Of a stretch of 64,000 nucleotides of DNA, positions 59,200 through 64,000 are shown one piece after another. The translations under genes were made by a program, and so were the position numbers. Location of the stretch: contig JBLWGC010000051.1 in assembly GCA_048772705.1 (NCBI GenBank), forward strand, positions 62,001 to 126,000, given 5' to 3'. Under the pieces are notes generated by a model, which saw only the letters and a list, made by a program, of their open reading frames with translations, did not search any database and was not told the DNA's origin. Source of the stretch: Leidyana gryllorum EB-2025a (Eukaryota; Apicomplexa). The first letter of the stretch is position 1. Each line of letters starts with the position of its first letter.

Positions 59200-62100
59200 A
59201 TGGCGAAGCGTCGCTCCTCCTTGGGGTCTCAGAGCAGTCAAGCTTCGTTTGCGGGAGATAATGTCAATAAACAGGTGAGTGAGAGTGGCTACGACCGTTC
59301 CTCTATTGACTACGACGGCACCGTAGATCCAAATCATCGACTTTGATGGCAATTTCGCCCGAGACTTCGACAATCATTTGACTCGATTGGGCTTGTCCAA
59401 TTGTGGCTTTGCATTCAATGTCGTCACCGTCCTCGGATGCCAATCGAGTGGAAAGAGTGAGCAAGCAGTCTGGACTGTGGGCCTCCACACTGACGTCCCG
59501 CCCGACAGGTACTCTGTTGAACTCCCTATTCGGGACCAACTTCCCGGAGATGGATGCCATGCAAGGCCGCTCGCAAACCACAAAGGGTGTTTGGGCCGCC
59601 AAGGACCACAAAGGTTCAAAGACTTTAGTCATTGATGTGGAAGGCACGGACTCCAAGGAACGAGGTGAAGATCGGCTGGTGAGCGTTCATTCACCTTTGG
59701 TACCAACTCATCATCACCCATAGACCTTCGAGCATCGGGCCTCCCTGTTCTCGTTGGCTGTAGCTGATGCTGTCATTGTGAACATGTGGTATCACGACCT
59801 CGGACGGTATTCGGCGTCCAACTATGGGTTACTCAAGACGGTTCTGGCTGTCAATTTGGAGCTGTTTCAGCAGGAAGCCGAGTAAGGATGGTTGGTGATC
59901 TCGACATAATGATACCGTACCTTTCACTCCACAGTACCCGGAAAACGACAATGATCTTCGTCATCCGTGACTGGTCTGCCCAGGTCACGCCTATAAGTGA
60001 GTGCCACGGACACTGATATCCCATCCGGTGCGCTATGTACAGATGTATTGCACACCATGTTGATGGATGACTTGAACGACATTTGGAATGACATCAAGAA
60101 GCCTTCCGAATTGTCAAAGTCTCGCCTGTCTGACTTCTTTAAGTTTGTCGTATTTGGTTTACCTTCGAAGATTCAGGATGCCAATGGTTATAAGAGTGGG
60201 GTCCAGGAACTGCGACGCAAGTGAGCTCACAAAGTCTATCGAAACTCTTCGCTGATACGCAACAACAACGTGCAGGTGGCTCGAAGAAGAAGCGCCCGCC
60301 GAATATTCTCGGAATGTGCCGGCTGATGGATTCGCCCAATATGCTCGACAAGTTTGGGGCGCTATTCTCAGCAGCTCTGAGCTCAACATCCCTTCCCAGA
60401 AGGAAATGCTCGCCACCTTCCGCTGTGAGGAGATTCGTTTAGCCACTCTGCGTGAGGTGCTGCCACAACTCAATAACTATGCTTCGGATCCCACTCAATT
60501 ATTTATATCTCACACCCTGGAGGAGATCCTGGGCAGTGCTCTGCGTAAGACCGTGAAACAGTCCTCGTCGGTGCATATCTGCTGCAGACACCTACCATAA
60601 GGATGCTTGGAGATACCAAGAGAATATCTACCTGCGAAAGAGGGACGAGCTCCTGGACAGTCTTTTCCAAGAAGTTCAAAAGCCTCTTGAGAAGTATTTG
60701 TCCGCAACACGTCAACAACTGGTCAAAGATCGGTCCAAAGAATTAGAAGCTCTGTGCAAACGAGACGAATGGAATCCGAGCCTCATGGCGGATGGCTCCA
60801 GTTGCATTCAATTCTGGAGCAACATGCCGAAAGTCCTGTGAGTCAACCAACACGCTCAGTCTTCCCCATCGCAGCGCAGAAATGAATGGACCAATCGAGT
60901 TCTTCACGATTTCGACGAGGCTTGCGGCCAATGTGTGGTGTCTTTCACCGTGGAAATTGATACTCAAGAAGACCCCATATCGTGAGCAAACGACCTTATC
61001 ACACTGTGAAACACTCGCTCAGCATTCCGGTGGAACACTCCTTCGATGTCGAGCTCATACGGCAAACATTGGAAGAGCTCATCTCCGAGGCTGTCAACAA
61101 GATTGTTCGCAAGGAACAACAACGGTTCAACGCTTATATGGAGGAAAGGGTCGATGGTATCCGACCTGAAATCGAAGCCCTATTCCTCGATAAAGCCCTC
61201 AAGAACGAGTCTTACTGGCGCAGCGTCGAGGCCGTCGTCTCCCAACATGCCAACATGATGGAGGAAGAGTTGGGACCCGCTATCGAAGCTATGAACGAGG
61301 AAGGCAAGAAATCCACCATGACCACACGTGATCAGTTGGCGATATTGATCGTGAGATGTCTTCGCAACAACTTGACCAAGCGAGCCGACTTCATGTCAGA
61401 ACTCATATTCCGCCGTTTTGTCTCCTTCTTCGAAGCAGATGACAAGGGAGTGCCGTACTATTGGGCAGGTCTTACACAGGACAAGATCACCAACATATAT
61501 GTCGCTGCACGGGATGAGGCTAATAGTAGGTTCAGAGGCTCAACAATGTTCACCCCACCTTCCTTCAGAGCTCATGCCCATTCTGAACTGCTTTGACCTA
61601 AAATTGAGTAACGTCGTCAGCGAGGATGCAGACATTGCGGAAGGCGATCTACGTAAGCTTGCCATCCGGCATATCATCCCACTTCTCCAGGCGCTTGCTC
61701 CCTCCCTCTGTTCACACCCGCGAAACTGGTCGAGATCAACAAGATTGCTGCCCAAAGGATGCTTAAAGCCTGTCAGGAAGCACAATTCATTCAAGCAAGC
61801 GGGGGGAAAATCACAACACCCGCTTGGTGGTGGTAAGTGGCCGGGTCCAGACCGCAATGTACGTTGACAGGTGGATTATTGTTATGGTCTTGGGCTACAA
61901 TGAGTTCATGGCAGTGTTGCGATCACCGATCTTCTTCACCGTTGCCTTTACCGTCATCCTGGTGGTTTGCGGTGCTTACTGGACCGGAAATATGCAGAAT
62001 CTATATCACACTGGTCGAATGATGATGTCCTTTGGGCTTCGCATGCTGGTGCCCATGATGACTAAGATCGCCGAGCAGGCCGGAGGCTCCCGACAGACTG

Positions 62101-62213
62101 TACATGCTCGCGACATCGATGTTGGCAATACACCCACGACCACGGCCACGTGAGTGAGTAACTACATAGTCCAGCCGCACACGTCTTCCGTCTTCCACAG
62201 GGGTGATTTGTAA
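59200..62213 (+). CDS. SEY1: Sey1/RHD3 (atlastin-type) ER-fusion GTPase
   Basis: Fourteen exons (59200-59274, 59327-59456, 59509-59678, 59724-59881, 59935-59996, 60043-60220, 60276-60544, 60588-60837, 60880-60981, 61023-61525, 61569-61652, 61691-61832, 61871-62149, 62201-62213) give 804 aa; introns 38-55 nt. P-loop [19 protein letters not shown], switch [10 protein letters not shown], switch [17 protein letters not shown] and guanine motif VIRDW are intact. [11 protein letters not shown] and the C-terminal [15 protein letters not shown] precede two membrane segments, as in RHD3/Sey1. It tethers and fuses ER tubules by GTP hydrolysis. The last tiny exon is optional: read-through stops at 62153. 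Confidence 0.92.
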
Positions 62214-62244
62214 ACGACCGCACACGCGTGTGCTAAAGCTCACA

Positions 62245-63969
62245 ATGCAACTATATCTACTTCTAGTCTTCGGGCTGCTCCTTACTGCTTCAGCAGCAGT
62301 CCAAGAGGACGATGAAGACAATCTGGAAGCATTTGCCGAAGATGAGCTAGATTTATCTCCCGATCTGCCAGAGGAACTAGAGGAAGATCACGCGAAACAC
62401 GAAGATGACCATGGCCACCATGAGGATGACAATGAAGGCCATGAGGAGGAAGGCGGCGATGGAAATGCGGAACTCGAAGAAGATCACGCGGAACACGAAG
62501 AAGACCACAAGAATCATGAGGATAATCATGAGGCCCATGAGAAAGACGAGGGCAATGAAGACGCGGAACTCGAAGAAGATCATGAGAATCATGAAGGTGA
62601 CCATGAAGGCCATGAGGACGACCGGGGCAATGGACATTCTGGTGCCCCAGTTCAGCTGAAGATAGAGTCTCACTCACTTGCTCCAGCTCCTGCCCCAGAG
62701 GGACTAGGAGAGAAGGTTGATGAGCTGAAAGAGGAAGTTCATGTGAGTCAGAGACCATAGTCAGCAGCAGTATTGCGTGGTCAGGATTTGGTAGATCGAA
62801 AGAAGCACGAAGTCGAAAGCCCGGACGAAAACCTTGTACTCCAAAATGGTTAGCATGTTCCAGTGGTTGTGCCACGACTCACTTTATCGTCCCTAGCTCG
62901 GGCAATGCATGAGGTTCATGAGGACGCATACAATGCTGCTCAGGAACACGCCCACCAGGCTCTTGAGGAAGAGGCAGAGGTTAGTTGTAGGTAGTATAGA
63001 GTCGACACGAGGTTAGGCGGCACATGACGGCGAGCTGAAGGCTGAGCATAAAGCTGCTCACGACACAGAGATACAACAGGATATGCGAGACGTTCATCAC
63101 TTAGAAGGTAGCGCCAACCTCTTTGTTATACCAATACAATCATAACCAAGGTGTTGTGAATGCTGAGAACCGACTGTCTGAATATGGAAAGGTGAGTACC
63201 ACACATCTGCCATCTATGTCGCCTTCAGACTGCTCTCGGTGAGTGGAATCCTTGCGATCGCTCAGTCAGCTTCTACAGATCGTTTGGAGCACAACTGGGA
63301 GGTTGAGGAAGCAGATGAGACGGCTCGAGATCACGCTGGTGAGTTGAAGCTTGCTAGACCCAACTTCTATTCTGGTGAAGAGGAGGCGGCTTTGAAGGCA
63401 GCAGGCGAAGGTGAAAATCAGGATGAACTGATTGGAGATGCAGAGAAATTCGTGGAAGGAGCCAAGGACGTGGCGGGGGCAGCCGATGACGAGCTGAACA
63501 GTCTGATAGAGAATGAGAAAAAACACCTCATTCATCACCAAGTAGAGCACCAGTTAGAAATTGAATGTCCTGAGGGGTGGGTCCCGCGACCTCCCGCCGA
63601 TGAGGAGGAGTCGGAGGGTGCAGACATTGAGGTGGAGACTGAGCACGTCATTCCACCCTGTCCTGTGGCGTACTTATCAGCCCCGTGTCCATGTGAGTGG
63701 TTCCAATGATTTCTCTTTTCCATCCGACTGCAGGTGTGGCCATGGCCTTCGAAGGAGCGACGACACCTCATCCTGAGCCAGAGGAGGCCACTGAGGAACC
63801 TGAGGAGCCTACGGCGGTGGGCTCAGAAATCTCTGAGCACGACCAGGAGCCCGGGCCGGCCCCAGAGGCTGAAGACTGCGAAGCAGTGGTGGTAAGTCGC
63901 ACAATACCCTTCCTCTTTCGATCTTTGCTTCAGAACGAACTGATGGATAAGGTGACAAATCAAACATGA
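62245..63969 (+). CDS. Secreted Asp/Glu/His-rich repeat protein, 465 aa
   Basis: Eight exons (62245-62742, 62785-62848, 62897-62979, 63017-63107, 63151-63191, 63266-63692, 63734-63891, 63934-63969) form one frame; introns 42, 48, 37, 43, 74, 41 and 42 nt. Residues 1-18 (MQLYLLLVFGLLLTASAA) are a signal peptide. Residues about 45-135 repeat ELEEDHAEHEEDHKNHED-like units. A helical acidic/His region and a short Cys-containing segment (ECPEGW, PPCPVAYLSAPCPC) follow, then a Pro/Glu-rich tail. Such chains typically bind Zn2+, Cu2+ or Ca2+. An extracellular or lumenal metal buffer is a reasonable guess; no family recognised. Confidence 0.7.
62385..62630 (+). repeat. Imperfect His-Glu-Asp coding repeat
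   Basis: Three to four diverged copies of a unit of about 80-100 bp encoding ELEEDHxxHEEDHxxHED, in frame, with GATCACGCG/GAACACGAAGA cores. Bounds are approximate. Confidence 0.75.
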
Positions 63970-64000
63970 TGTTCAGACAATTTCAAATTCAGTACGGAGA

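Overview
This 64 kb window is nuclear DNA of a unicellular eukaryote with a very compact, gene-dense, intron-rich genome. I count 49 protein genes or gene candidates on both strands and about 84 introns. Most introns are 35-60 nt, with GTAAGT/GTGAGT donors and CAG/TAG acceptors; almost all were placed by frame continuity, and each reconstructed multi-exon CDS sums to a whole number of codons. Gaps between genes are often only 17-50 bp and commonly carry a run of 5-9 T (or A) just before the start codon. I see no tRNA, rRNA, CRISPR, transposon or virus-like element. Ribosomal proteins, XPO1, AAR2, NELF-A-like, TBCB and Sey1 make this a eukaryote. Fermentative enzymes together with ISCA1 suggest a low-oxygen protist that keeps a mitochondrion-related organelle. 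I cannot name the clade.

0-14.5 kb: housekeeping genes. These are RPS2 (cut by the window edge), RNase H1, an HTATIP2-like reductase, a UBA-UAS-UBX protein, a SERBP1/HABP4-family protein, ISCA1, proteasome alpha-4, tubulin cofactor B, a GDP-fucose-transporter-like carrier, a NELF-A-like protein and two unassigned spliced genes. 14.8-21 kb: three paralogous small multi-pass membrane proteins sharing an intron position, around a uridine phosphorylase, with the loosest gene spacing of the window. 21-24.3 kb: an intronless CoA-acylating aldehyde dehydrogenase (EutE/PduP type) followed by a zinc alcohol dehydrogenase, together a possible acetyl-CoA-to-ethanol route. 24.3-31.7 kb: unassigned genes, glyoxalase I, AAR2, RPL22 and an HSP70-fold protein. 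31.9-39.4 kb: a 558-aa unknown and a 1,518-aa EF-hand/PH/kinase protein.

39.7-46.2 kb: an intronless metabolic island of three HSL-type alpha/beta hydrolases (one with the nucleophile Ser replaced by Asp) and two divergent alcohol dehydrogenases. 46.8-56.3 kb: XPO1, a CAMKK-like kinase, a two-domain cytidine deaminase with unusual domain order, a Nudix hydrolase, a Gly/Gln/Tyr-rich protein and an aldo-keto reductase, largely in divergent pairs. 56.4-64 kb: a degenerate dynamin-superfamily GTPase next to its intact Sey1/RHD3 relative, then a secreted Asp/Glu/His-rich protein.

Working together: cytidine deaminase and uridine phosphorylase form a pyrimidine salvage path. The aldehyde dehydrogenase, alcohol dehydrogenases, aldo-keto reductase and glyoxalase handle aldehydes and redox balance. 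Functional names rest on motifs read by eye, with no database search.
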